Shown here: one piece after another, positions 12,754-24,500 of the stretch
Layout: each line of letters begins with the position of its first letter
Numbering within the stretch: the stretch's first letter is position 1
From: Oikopleura dioica
Lineage: Eukaryota; Chordata; Appendicularia; Copelata; Oikopleuridae
DNA: 64,000 nt
Direction of reading: 5' to 3'
Assembly: GCA_907165135.1 (NCBI GenBank)
Contig: OU015569.1
Location: 6,882,001-6,946,000, forward strand
Position numbers and translations under genes: made by a program
The notes under the pieces: generated by a model
Databases searched by the model: none
Told to the model about the DNA's origin: nothing
What the model saw: the letters and a program-made list of their open reading frames with translations, nothing else

Positions 12754-15677
12754 ATGGATAAAGAAGATGATCTTCAGGGCTTTGAAGATCCCATGAATTC
12801 GCATTTGTCGCTGTCAGGCGGACGAAGACACAGTTTCGGAGCTTCCGGCTGCTTAACTGACGATTTCTTGGAGAGTGTGAACACGCTCAACAAGGATAAA
12901 AGGTAGAAACTCGTCGTTTATGCTCATTCTTATTTGTAGTAACTCGACAGACAGGCTGAAAAATGCCCACGAAGAAGAATTAAAATTCTTTAAAACTCCA
13001 CCAAGGGTCAAGAGGCAAGCCTCAAAACAATCTATGCCCGGTCTGCTTGCAGATGTTTATAATAAAAGTAAGTTATAAGCTTGGGAAGCATTGGTCTTGT
13101 ATAAATCATATGCTTTCATGAGTTTCAAGACTCACTAATGTTCAAATGGGCATTTTGCCAAAAGAAAGGATCAAATAATTTGAGACTACTTTCGCTGTTA
13201 AGATATGATGAAAAGTAATTTTATAAAAAGTATGCCCCAAACCTGGCTAAATTAACACCAATTGACTTATTTTATGGTAGTTTCATAATTGCACGCCACC
13301 ATTAAATGGAAATAGCTCGTCAAATTTTCCTAATTGTGTACATAAATTATTCCAATCATCAAATTCGCCGGCTTTTCATGGATTAAGGACTAAGGCACCT
13401 CCTTATGGAATAATGAATGCAATTTTTTTCCTTGTTAAAACGGCGATTTTAGAGACTTTGGCCTTCCAAGATGTATCAGAGCATGATGAAGACGAGGAAT
13501 CGGACGAGAACGGCAATTTAATTCTCAGCGAGAAGAAAAAGAGTACGTCACATAAAAATGAGTTGGAAGAAGAATCAGACGAGGACGAAGGCCCAGCCTG
13601 GGACTCAAAATTCCAGTATTTACTCGCTCTTCTCGGCTGGGCAGTTGGTCTCGGCAATATTTGGCGATTTCCCTTCTTATGCTGGAAGCATGGTGGCGGA
13701 GCTTTCTTGATTCCCTATACAGTACTACTTATCTTCGAAGCTTTTCCCCTTTTCTTCTTGGAATTACTTTTTGGTCAAGTGCATCGAGTGGGTAGTGTAA
13801 AATTATGGTTCAAGTTTGACAAGAGGGCGCTTGGTATTGGCTGCGCTAGGTAAGTGTCAAGTCTCGTTTCTTTTGCTTCGGCTTGACTCATTTTCTAATA
13901 ACCTAAGGTGTCCTTTTGCATTGGTTAACGACAGCGTTCAGTGCCGTCACATGTCTGCTTATCGCCCTTTACTACAACGTAATTCTTGCCTGGGCGGCGA
14001 TCTATCTTGGCACCTCCTTTTCAAAGAAGCTCCCTTGGACCGACTGTCCGACTATCAACGGAACACCAGTGCAAGAATGTGCAGAAACTAGTCCGACAGA
14101 GTACTACTACTACCGGAATGTTCTTGACTTTTCCGGCTGGGGAGAGGAGGGCTCCAATGACATCGTTACGAAAGTGCTCGTCTCCAATGTGGTTGTATGG
14201 GGATTGGTCTTCATTTCTTGTGTTAAGGTAAATTGCTTGATTTCAAGAGTAAAATTGAGCTTGTATTTAGGGCATTTCATCCGCAGGAAAAGCCATGTAT
14301 GTGACTGTTATATTCCCCATTGTTGTCCTCACGATTTTTTCTTCCGTTCTATAACTCTTCGTGGTGCTTCCGGTGCTATAGGAATGGTTTTCACGTGAGC
14401 TTATTTCAATCGAAAACAACCAATCATACGAATTCTAGTCCCGATATTTCGAAAGCTTTCAAAATTGGAGCATGGAAAGACGCAGCCATTCAGACGTTTT
14501 TCAATCTCGGCTTAGCGTATGGTACAGTCATCTCTTACAGTTCTTTCAATCCGAGGAAGAACAACTGCCAGAAAGACGCGATATTTGTTGCCACAGCCAA
14601 TTATATTGTCTCAATTATCGCTTCGATGACGGTCTTTGGAATCGTCGGCTTCAAAGCGCTCAGCAGTACCGACCGATGTATCTTGGGCAAGCTCGACGAC
14701 AACGAGCTTGCAACTCGAATGTTGCCGGTATTCGGAGTCGACGCAATTAATAAGACGACAATCGAAGCAGTGACCGATGTGATGGAATCGAAATCTTACG
14801 CTGGCTTTGAAGAATTCGCGAACTGTTCACAGGTATTCATAAATTTCCCTATTTATCGACTAGCTCTATCATAAGGATACGATGTTGAGCAAGTTCCAAG
14901 GAGGCCCCGGTTTGGCATTCATTGCGTTTGCCGAAGCGGTCACAAAGCTTCCATTTCCTCAGCTCTGGTCGGTCCTATTCTTCGGAATGATTTTGATGGT
15001 TGGTATCTCCTCTCAAATCGGAATTCTTTTGGGCTTTTGCTCCCAATTCACGATACTTTCCTTCAAAAGAAAATCAAACAGTCCTACTTCACTGCTGGCT
15101 CTTGTGTTACTCTAACGCTTGTTGGAGTCATATTTTGGTAGAGGTTACGACTAGTAGCTCATCTTATCACATTTTCTAGCCTTCGAAGCGGGATCCAGTG
15201 GCTTGACATCTTTGATAGCAACGCATCGACTATCCCTCTTCTGGTTATCGCATTTCACGAATGTATAATGTCGGCAGTAGTCTACGGCGTCGAAAAAATC
15301 CGCAAAGATATCAAATCGGCGCTCGACTATATTCCAACTGTGCAGCCGTTCTGGGATATTTGCTGGAAGCTTATCTCGCCCGTTTTGCTCGGCGTTATCA
15401 TTGGATTTTCATTCGTAAGTCTGATAATGAAATCGCCTCTCAGTAAATCATTTTCTCTCAGTATGACCTGTTCACAGCGCCCGTCAAGGTGTCTTACTGG
15501 GACTCGGTGACATTCACGGGGCCTGACAAGGCAAGCGCTCCTAACTTCAGTATCTTCTGCCTCTACCTCATTCTGTTGACTCCACTGATGATGATTCCTA
15601 TCCAGTTCGTGCTCCAGACGATCAAGCTCCGTCGTCAAAGAGCGTACAAAGAGGCTAACAACAACAATATCACTTAA
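12754..15677 (+). CDS. SLC6 family Na+-coupled transporter (SLC6A15-20 subgroup-like), frame interrupted
   Basis: Twelve-helix plasma-membrane symporter for amino acids or related solutes. A cytoplasmic acidic N-terminus (exons 12754-12902, 12940-13067, start of 13453-13849) precedes TM1 with the family signature [13 protein letters not shown]. Later blocks [18 protein letters not shown] and [13 protein letters not shown] resemble the SLC6A15/17/18 orphan/neutral amino-acid branch more than monoamine or GABA carriers. The extracellular loop after TM3 has LPWTDCP. Further introns include 14229-14270, 14835-14877, 15138-15179 and 15416-15462. Three places break the frame: the 13850 donor and its acceptor differ in phase, and reading shifts by one base near the T6 run at 14334-14339 and the T4 run near 15037. 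These could be assembly errors or real damage. It starts 173 bp after the PI3K stop; AATAAA at about 15719 is a likely poly(A) signal. Confidence 0.82.
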
Positions 15678-16579
15678 AACGACAGAGTCGAAGCAGAAAA
15701 TGTTGACGAAAAGAAAACTAAAATAAACCTTGACAGAACTAAAAACGGATAAGAATTCATGAACTTTTCTTTTCATTGACTCGTTTTCACAGCTCAATTC
15801 TTAACTTTGTTCAATTTCCTCGTTCCTCCTTCAATACACAATCATTTCAAAAGTGATTTTAGTTTCAAATTACTTCCAGGTAGATGCGCTTTCTTCAATT
15901 CTCAACACGATGAGAAGATACCGATGATAGCAGGCCCATGTCCGGGATTAAAAGATTGGTGCCACCTCCTGGCGAAAATCTTTTGCCACTAGCTAATCAC
16001 AAGCTTCGAGACTCGTAGTGATGACTTAACCCCTGACTTGAGTTTTCTATCATCGGTACATGCGTAAGGGCCACCCCTTCTATCAATAAGCTAATTTCTA
16101 ATAGTTATTTTTATTTTCTGTCGACTAGACACAATTGAAGTTTTTTATTGCAAAAGAATATTCGTCGGTCTAGTTAATTTGCCAAACTTTCCCTCGATGC
16201 TAATCGTAAGTTATTAACAACGTTAAAATTCATATTATACACAACCGAAACCTCCCGCTTTAAATTAATCCTGATGCTTGCCACTTTCTCCGGCAAAAAA
16301 ACAGTATATTGTAAATTGGCGACAATATTCATTTCTTCTTTTACAAACATCACTTTACACCGGGTAGAAAAATAAAGCCTAATTTTCTGCGAATTTAATC
16401 CGCAAAGCTTACTGTTTGCTTGTAAAATAAAATAAGTTCAAATCGTCTAGGTAAGTGCTTCTAGCGCAAACTGCTTTAACATTTGCACCCTATCTTTATT
16501 CTTTATTTAATAATCTATCAATAAATGTAATTGTATAGGTCAATTAAGTCAATCTTTTATTTTTCCAGCAGACTTCGAA
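15678..16579. other. Intergenic region containing a 12-bp inverted repeat
   Basis: No coding sequence was seen. A perfect inverted repeat, TACCGATGATAG at 15919-15930 and its complement at 16047-16058, encloses about 116 bp. A T-rich tract ending in CAG at 16559-16568 lies 11 bp before the next ATG and looks like a trans-splice acceptor. Confidence 0.45.
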
Positions 16580-17468
16580 ATGAGACAACAACTGTCGAAG
16601 CGTGTTTTGTCGGTTCCGTTTTTCACCGCTCGCCCACGAGGTGGGGCCCAGAATCCCACTCCGGAGAACATGAACTGGAACACCTACCAGTCCGCTGTTT
16701 GGGCTCGCGAAGACACCGACATTAAGCTCGATGGTTCTACCCTTGCTGTAAGATCCTTGATGAATTCAGGTCATTCGTATTGATTAATTTTAGGATAACT
16801 TCCGCTTGCCACGATTTAACCGTCTCGGAAAAAAGCCTGGTGACGCTGTGCACTATCACGAGCCGCAACTCGACGGGTGGCAACACAAGGTCGACTTGAA
16901 TTACAACGTTGGATGGTCTCGACTGCGAATCCCGGGACCTGTGGACCCAGGTGAGCGGTTTATGCTGCAAACCGTCTAAATGTTTAGTTAACTGGCGACC
17001 GGTGACTTCCGAAGAAGAGGATCTCTTCCATAAGCGTCGCGAGCACGCTGCCAAGACCCGAAGGAAGTTTTGGAACTGGCGATACAACCCAAAGACGGAG
17101 GGTTACTTCTCCGAGGCATGGTCTGATCGACGAGTTACTCAGCAAGATTGGTCGAACTCTCAATGGTTCAGAATGACTTCTAACCAATACTGGAACTCTA
17201 CTTATTGGCTGCTGGTAAGCGCAATTCGCAGTAGAGTAGCCTATTCAACGTTCAGGCCAACACGTGCCGATTCATTATGATCATGTGGGCTATCTACGAG
17301 TACAACCGATGGCACCAGCATAACTCCAAGTACGGACGACCTTACGCTCCTGCTACCGATGGAGCCAACTGGGAAATCGAGGTTATTGATATGGACCGTG
17401 GCAACTACACTCCCATCGGTTCTTTTGCTCAAGGACAGTACACTCCATTCACTCCTGAATCAAGCTAG
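16580..17468 (+). CDS. Unidentified 254-residue protein, possible mitochondrial membrane protein
   Basis: Four exons (16580-16747, 16794-16950, 16988-17214, 17256-17468) join in phase to 254 residues. The N-terminus is basic and hydroxylated without acids (MRQQLSKRVLSVPFF), like a mitochondrial presequence. The middle is Trp- and Arg-rich (RRKFWNWRYNPKTEG). One probable membrane helix near residues 180-200 (CRFIMIMWAIYEY) is followed by a hydrophilic tail ending FTPESS. This layout recalls supernumerary respiratory-chain subunits, but I could not match a named one. The codon for the start is 11 bp after an acceptor-like CAG, and AATAAA at 17529-17534 lies 61 bp past the stop. Confidence 0.7.
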
Positions 17469-17760
17469 ATTACGAGAATCAACAAACCGTTCAAAATTAA
17501 TTATTTATTACTGTCTCTGGTTCATAAAAATAAAGTATGAAATGATAAAAGAGCTTGCATACCGTTCAGAATGTCTATTTCGCGAGTTAGTCGCCGTTTT
17601 TATATTCAAGGACAAAATGGCATACGAAAGAATGAAAGGGAATACTTTTATCGCATAAATCATCAAGGTCTAGTCGATTTGTAAAGCATAATTACGACAC
17701 CAAAGTTAGGGCAACTGTTTCTGCACGACGCGAAAGTAAAAAACTTTATAACATGCTTCA

Positions 17761-17880
17761 AGGAGCGAGGGTCCACTCATGTCTCGTAGACTGGTGCGCT
17801 CCCCGCGAGTCTTCTTTCCACTAGCCCCAGGCTATCACGTTCTGATTGGAAGCGCTGGTGGACCCCGCGCAAGGATCCTG
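17761..17880. other. GC-rich segment with inverted repeat, possible structured RNA
   Basis: A local GC-rich island in AT-rich DNA. GGGTCCAC at 17769-17776 pairs with GTGGACCC at 17858-17865, closing an 80-base loop that has further GC-rich complementarity (GCGCTCCCCGCG). It does not resemble tRNA, 5S, U1-U6, 7SK or SRP RNA as far as I can judge. The strand is unknown. Confidence 0.3.
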
Positions 17881-17948
17881 TATTTTTGAACTTTTTTTAC
17901 AAACGCATTCGGTAACTGAACGTTCTAGCAACATAAATATCATCATGG

Positions 17949-18446
17949 TTGCATTTCAGGCCAGTCAGAGAAAAAGAAGCGCGTCACGAGGGTTTTAACT
18001 GGATATCTCCTTGTGGACACGAGAGTAATTTCATCCAAGTGGATCTACTTCCCGTCATCTTTGATAAGATCGACACCAAAAACCACCTGATTGACTCCAG
18101 TAACACCTTCAGAAATCGGTTCAGAATTTCGCCGATAATACATAAATTTTTTCGTTCAACCGTTTATCCGTATTATTCTCGAAGAAGACCGAGAATGAGA
18201 CATAAATTTGATCCCTGCTCTCTTTTTATGGATGAAAATGGAGTTATGTTCCACACGGGGCCAGAAAAATTAGGATGTGTTGCTGCCATTAAATCACCTG
18301 GATTAGCAGAGCTCATTTTTGAAAAAATAACTTACGAAAACGACATAATAATTGCATATGACGGCATTCCAGTTAACAACTTGGAGTTACAAAATAAATT
18401 GAATGTTCTCATTGAATACAATCTTTTAGGAAACACTCTTCATTAG
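17949..18446 (+). CDS. PDZ-like ORF without a start codon
   Basis: An open frame of about 165 codons that is richer in AT, Lys, Asn and Ile than its neighbours. Its last third resembles a PDZ domain of the HtrA/DegQ type: SPGLAELIFEK, then ENDIIIAYDGIPVNNLEL, the usual place of G-D-x-I-x-x-x-N-G-x-x-V. No ATG opens the frame; the 5' end could be an acceptor at 17958-17959 (TTTCAG), which would need an upstream exon not found here. No protease domain precedes it. It may be the last exon of a gene, a decayed copy or transferred sequence. The stop at 18444-18446 lies only 95 bp before the UTP20 start. Confidence 0.4.
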   Translation: MHFRPVREKEARHEGFNWISPCGHESNFIQVDLLPVIFDKIDTKNHLIDSSNTFRNRFRISPIIHKFFRSTVYPYYSRRRPRMRHKFDPCSLFMDENGVMFHTGPEKLGCVAAIKSPGLAELIFEKITYENDIIIAYDGIPVNNLELQNKLNVLIEYNLLGNTLH

Positions 18447-18541
18447 CAAAATAACACTCTTTATCGTTCTATTCCGAAACAAGCCCTCTTATTTGATCAT
18501 ACTTAAGAACATCGCATTTTAGAATGTTCTAACGCCGCAAG

Positions 18542-21500
18542 ATGACCCAGGGAAGACATAAGGAGACGAACCAGTTTCGTTTTCGTTCTTTCAACGAACG
18601 AATTCAAGGAAAGGTTACTTCTTGTAAAAAAACGACTTGAGTTTATTATGTCTTATCTCTATTCATCGAGTAACGTTACTGACAGGCGTTCGGGTATCTG
18701 CTGCTCATCGTTTACGAAGTGATCGGGCTGTAAAACTCGCTGCAGAAGATGCGGAGTCAGCTTTTGTTGCTTCGATTGTCAGATGGATGGAATTGGACCT
18801 CTCCCGGCCGTTCCAAATGTTCACGCGCGAACTAGGAATAAAAGTCGACAGCTATGCTCTGGTCATCGTTAACCAGGACATGATTTTCAACACTCTATGT
18901 CGACACATCTCGCTTAAACATCTAGAAGAAAATAGGAACTGGTTTTACCTTTACAACTGTAATTTGCCATGAGCTTTTATTTTTAAAAATGCTCGTAAAA
19001 ACCTCAATAAAGTCGTCTAGCATTACCTGCCCTGCTTGAGTTTTTCGTCGCCTTGTCGACAGACTTAGCATCGGACTTCAACAAATACTTTTTCAAAACA
19101 TTTGATCGTGTTTGCGATCTTCTGAAAACACAGGATCTCGAACTTTTGGAACACATATTCACCTGCTTATCGCGTCTAATCAAGCTCTCGCAGCGATACC
19201 TCCGAGAAGAGATCTTCAGAACGTTGCGTTCTTTCGTCGAATTAGTGACAAAAGACACACGCCCCTATATCCAGTCATTTGCCGGCGATGCGTTTGCGTT
19301 TCTCCTTCGTAAACACGCAATTACTCCAAACTATAATGTCTCTTTCTGGTCAAGAATATTTAATGATTTTCAAAAGGAAGATAACTCGTCGTCAGCTACT
19401 TGGGATGCCTTTGGTATGTTGGTTTTTCAGGCTGTCCGTGGTGTTCAAAATGGACTGGACTCCCGATTTCAATCAGTTATGAAGCCTCTCCTGGCCTGTG
19501 AAGATCGGGGTTCCTCCGAAACTATCCAGAAATCGCTTGAACTTATTTTTGGACATATTCACCGCGATAAAGCAAAAGATCTTCTTTCTCTTCTACTCTC
19601 TACCGTTATGGAAGAAGAAAGAAGAATCGAGGTCCTCACGCAGCTAGTCGACTTCAAGGGCGGTGTTTGTGTATATGACGTGGAGAAAATTCTTTTATTC
19701 ATCAAAAGCCGTCACGACGAAAGGTCATTTTTCGGCTACACTGAACTTGTACGAGCTCTCCTGCAGTCAATAATTCCAATTGGGAATCAAACACGTGGCC
19801 ATCTTATCTTTTATCTGCGTGAGGCGTTGATGACTGATGAACAGGGAACACGAATTATACAAATATTGCATTCCATCGTGGGGAAAGATTGGTTCGGCTG
19901 TGCAATTCAATATTACGGCGCATCTTCGGAAAATAGCCTGATGACGGACATTGCTTATGTAGGCGCTCGTGGTTCCGCTGAACAAGCTACAATTATCGCG
20001 TTCTTCCTCGCATATATCAATACAAGATATGCCTCCTGCATGTTTGAGGAACATCAGTTCAAGATTTTTGATTCGATGACTACTGAAGCACGACGAGCAC
20101 TTTCAGACAACTTCTTATCGAAAAAATCAGTCGATCCCGAGCTCTCTTGGCCAGCACTGTTCATTCTAAGTCACCTGGGAAGTAAAATAGCGTCCTTGGC
20201 GAACTACAAAGAACAGATTCGAAAAATATCCGACCACTGCAAAGGGCAGCTCTACTTCGTCACTGGATTTGAAAAGACTATTATCGTTGATTTAGAAAAG
20301 AGTCCTGCCAATCTCAGTTTACTGAGAGCTATGAAAGCGGCTCTTTTTTATTCGCAATATAAATTTGAGGGCATCGACAAAGAAAAGATAGAGAAGATAG
20401 TCGCGCCTAATTTACAACACTGGAATTACGCCGTTAGATTCTACTCCCTGCAAATCCTGATCAGGATCTGCGACGATACAAAACAACTCGATATTTTCAA
20501 CACTTTGCTGGACGCAGAACAAGAAGGAGTCTCTATGGCCACGTACAGAGATCGATTGAGATTCCTTCGAAAGATTGGAACAGCGCTCCACGCAGAGGGC
20601 ATTGGAAGTCAAATCTATTCATATTATCTCTACGGATCGCTCACGATCAACTTTACTCTTCTTAGCCAAGAGACGAGAAAACTGTTGTCGGATAACCTTC
20701 GACGGCAATTCGAGAGTGATAGAAAATCAACGGCGGAATTCTGGCTAAATCACATGGAAAATAGTATGAAATATATCACTTCTGCTCCTGAAAGTCACGA
20801 AGGCGACTACTGTAAAGATTTTGTGGATTTCCCTGACCTCAAAGCAGCATTTTGCCCAACAAGAGAAGGAGTGAAAGAATTACCAGATTGGCTGAATATA
20901 CGAGATCAAGTTTGGAGCATTTCTGAGTCACTTGCGGACTTTCTCGAGCCATTTTCGAAAAAGATCATGCCAATGTTTTTCGATTTTTATCAAGAAGAGT
21001 ACGTACGCAAACTCAAATTCCAAAATGTTCTTCCACTGGTGAATTCCTCTGAAGACAAGGCCAAAGTATCACGTCAAAAGACGAAAAAGATGCTTGAGAG
21101 TGTACTCAAGCTATTTGCTAAGTTCAAGAATCCTACTTCCCTGTACCGCGAGCCAGAGCTTAAAGCAATATGTATTGAGCTTTTGCTTCATCAGGATTTT
21201 GTTCTTCAGCGATGTGCAGTGGATTACTTGGCAGCATACAAAAAATCAGTGGCTGCTCGACATCATGTCTTACTTCAAGAACTTTGCGACAATGGTGCTT
21301 ATCGCTCCAGATTCACGAAACTTATGTCCTCTGACCATGAGATCAACGTGGTCGACTACGATCAAGTTGTAACGTATGCACTGCGCATATCCTTCGGGAA
21401 AATGCTCTCGCAGATCAAAGAAAAGGCGGGTAAGAATTCAGCCCAGGTTCGCCAAAAGTTCATTGTCCGGCAAATCGCAGACTCTGCTGTTGTCCACCTT

Positions 21501-24500
21501 CAGAACTTTTATGATCTGTCAACTCAATGTCTGCCCTACCTGATAGAAGCAAACGACGGATCAAAATGTTGGCCACTTGGGAAGCAAATTGGAACACTGC
21601 AGACCATCCACGCCATCATAAACAATGTGAACTGGGGTAGTCAAGAAGTTATGGAAAGTTTCCGAGTGCAGATTTTAAAAGCTCTGGTCCAGTTCGGAAA
21701 CTACACCGCCTTTTTACTCAGCCTCGAAAATGTGCGTCCAATGTGCAAGAGCCAACTTAAGGATATACGAACCCTTGCAATCAAATCGCTGCTAGACCTC
21801 TCCGAGCGGACGAAAATACCGTATTTGGAAGACGAAAAGGAAATCATCTTCAAATGGATTGGTGGCTTGATTGTCAACATGAAGCAAGATAGTATTGACC
21901 AGGTTGGACCTACACATCGTCTTGTTTGTGCTTGGGCAGGTTCCGAATACACGAGAGACATGTTGCTTTTCAAGCTCGATGAATTCACTGTTCTCTATCA
22001 TTTGGTTTCTCTTCTTCAATGTTCGAACGTAGGAAAACCTGTGGTTGCGTCAATCATTAAAGTTGTTTCTCAAATTTTCGCCGATAAAGAGGATTATTGG
22101 CCAGAATCTCTTCGCAACGCTGTCGACAGAATCATTCCAATACTAATAAATTACTTTGTACCATCAATCGAGAACAGCAAATCCGGTGCAATGGACAAAG
22201 AAACACTCCAGCTCATCATTCTCATCTCACTCGACATCGACCAACCAGAGTTTTGTTCTAAACTCATTTTCATCATTCTTGATCAGTTTAAATCAAGAGT
22301 ACAGCATCTCAAAAAAGAATTACTGTCAAGTATAGCACAGCTAATACCCAAAGCAGAGGATAACGAGAGCGATCAGAGTCTGTTTGCCAGTAAGCTTGTT
22401 GGACTCATCACAACAGTCGGAGATGAGACTGGGGTACGGATGGAGCTTGTAAATTGCTTTGAGGCTCTATCCAAAAAAAGTAAAAGCTACGAGGGTATTT
22501 TTAAAATCGTTCGAGGATTCAATGCAGTAAGAAAACATCTTCACGATCCAATTGATTTCGATAAGAGAATAGACACAATAAATTCGCTTACCGATGAGGC
22601 AAATACCTTGCCAGACTTCAGCCAGAACTTTCTCTATTGGAGATGCGTCATGGTTAGCTGCTTGTATCAATTCAAAAGTGTGGATGACATGTCAATTCAA
22701 ACCGCCACAAATCGTCTGATATTCTCAATTATCGAAAAGATTGACTCGCAAAAAGATTCTAATTTTTTCGTGCAGTTAATAAAGGGTGTTGTTCTCCCTG
22801 AAATTCGGCGAATGTTGAAGTCTCGGAACGAAAGGTTAAGACACGAATATGTTGGTATTTTCGCTAAACTGGTGGTCCTTTTCTCGACTGATCCCGAACT
22901 TGGACAATTTTCTGGGCTATCAAACGATGATCCAGATCAAGACTTCTTCCAGTTAGTGACACATATTCAGTACCACAAAAGACGTCATGGGTACAAGATC
23001 ATTGTTTCATATATAAACGATGGTCATATAAAAGGAATCGCTGCTAGTCGATACGTGTTTCCTATCGTGTTGAGCACCTTGCTAGACCCGAAATTAAGTG
23101 GTCAGACTGCAGTATTGGAAGAAGCTCTAGATGTGGTCGGGGCAATCGCGAGATCCATGCCTTGGAGTACTTACCGACGACTCCTGGATATGCAGCTAAA
23201 CTTGGCGCTAAAGAACTCTAAGGTTTCGACTGATCAAAAAGAACCAGACAAAAAATCGAAGCGCACAATCATGCCTCAACGAGATCATGAGGCTGAGTTG
23301 AAAATGACGGTCAAAATCATTTGCAAAGTATTGGACTCTGTCCACTGGCCCCTGGACAAGCTAGACGATAATTTCATTTACTCGGTAACCAGATTTTCTC
23401 GGGAGAGCGGCGTCACTATTAAACATATTCGCGAGTTCGAAGAGATTCAATTACAGAAGGAAAAGAAATCCGATGAGGAGAGCGACGAGCCAATGGTAAT
23501 CGATGCCTTGAAATCGAGTGAAGGTCAAACTATCGATGATCACGAAGAAGAACCAGACGAGATAGTAAATGAGCCCGAGGAGAGCGATAATGAAGCGGAT
23601 GATGACACGATGGAAGTCGATAAGTCTACCGAAGACAAGTACCCGATTCAACTTCTCAAGAAAGTTTACACGCATTTACACTTGGTCGTCCGTCCAAAAT
23701 TGTATAAACTGGTTACCCGCCGAGAAGATGTTAATGTGGACGCAGAAGCAGACGAGCAAGTTATTCACATTCCACTAGCTTCTGCCCTGATTAAAGTTCT
23801 TTGCACTCTTGGCGAGGAAGCTATCCGATCTTACTGTCCATCTATAATTTTGAAAATTGTGGATATGCTTCGATCGAGGAACTTCTCTCAGCGTGAGATT
23901 GCAAGAAAAGCGCTCGTTTCTGCATTAAATATTCTCGGCGATAGGTGGTTCGGCCTTTTCATTGAGGAGCTCAAAGCGGGTCTTCAGCGTGGCTACCAAA
24001 AGCATGTCCAAATTGCGTCTATCTCGGCGCTACTTCATGGCCATGACTATGAATCTGGTGCTGTTGACGAGCAGATTCCGGCGATTACGGAAACTCTTCT
24101 CAGCGATCTCGTCGGTGAGCAAGGAAAAGAGAAAAAAATTGGAAAGATTGTTGGGAAGACACCCGAAGCAAAGGGAAAGAACTATTCGATCGGATGTTAC
24201 AAACGTCTAGCGCAAATCGTTTCTCCTGGTGCCTTGACCTCGCTGATGCAACCAATTAAAGATCGTATTCTAAAATCAACGGATTTAAAAGATCACTTGG
24301 CACTCTTTAGTGCATTGAAGGCGATATGCGAAGGTTTGGTATCTAATGACGCATTCATTGGTGATCATCTGATCATTCTCTCTGCTCAAATTCTAACTGA
24401 CAACGCTGCCGAAGAAGAAAAGCAAAACGAAAGTGCGGAAAGCAAGCAAGACCAGTCACAAAAGAAAAGTTGCCTTCTTCTGGACGATAATGATACCGTC

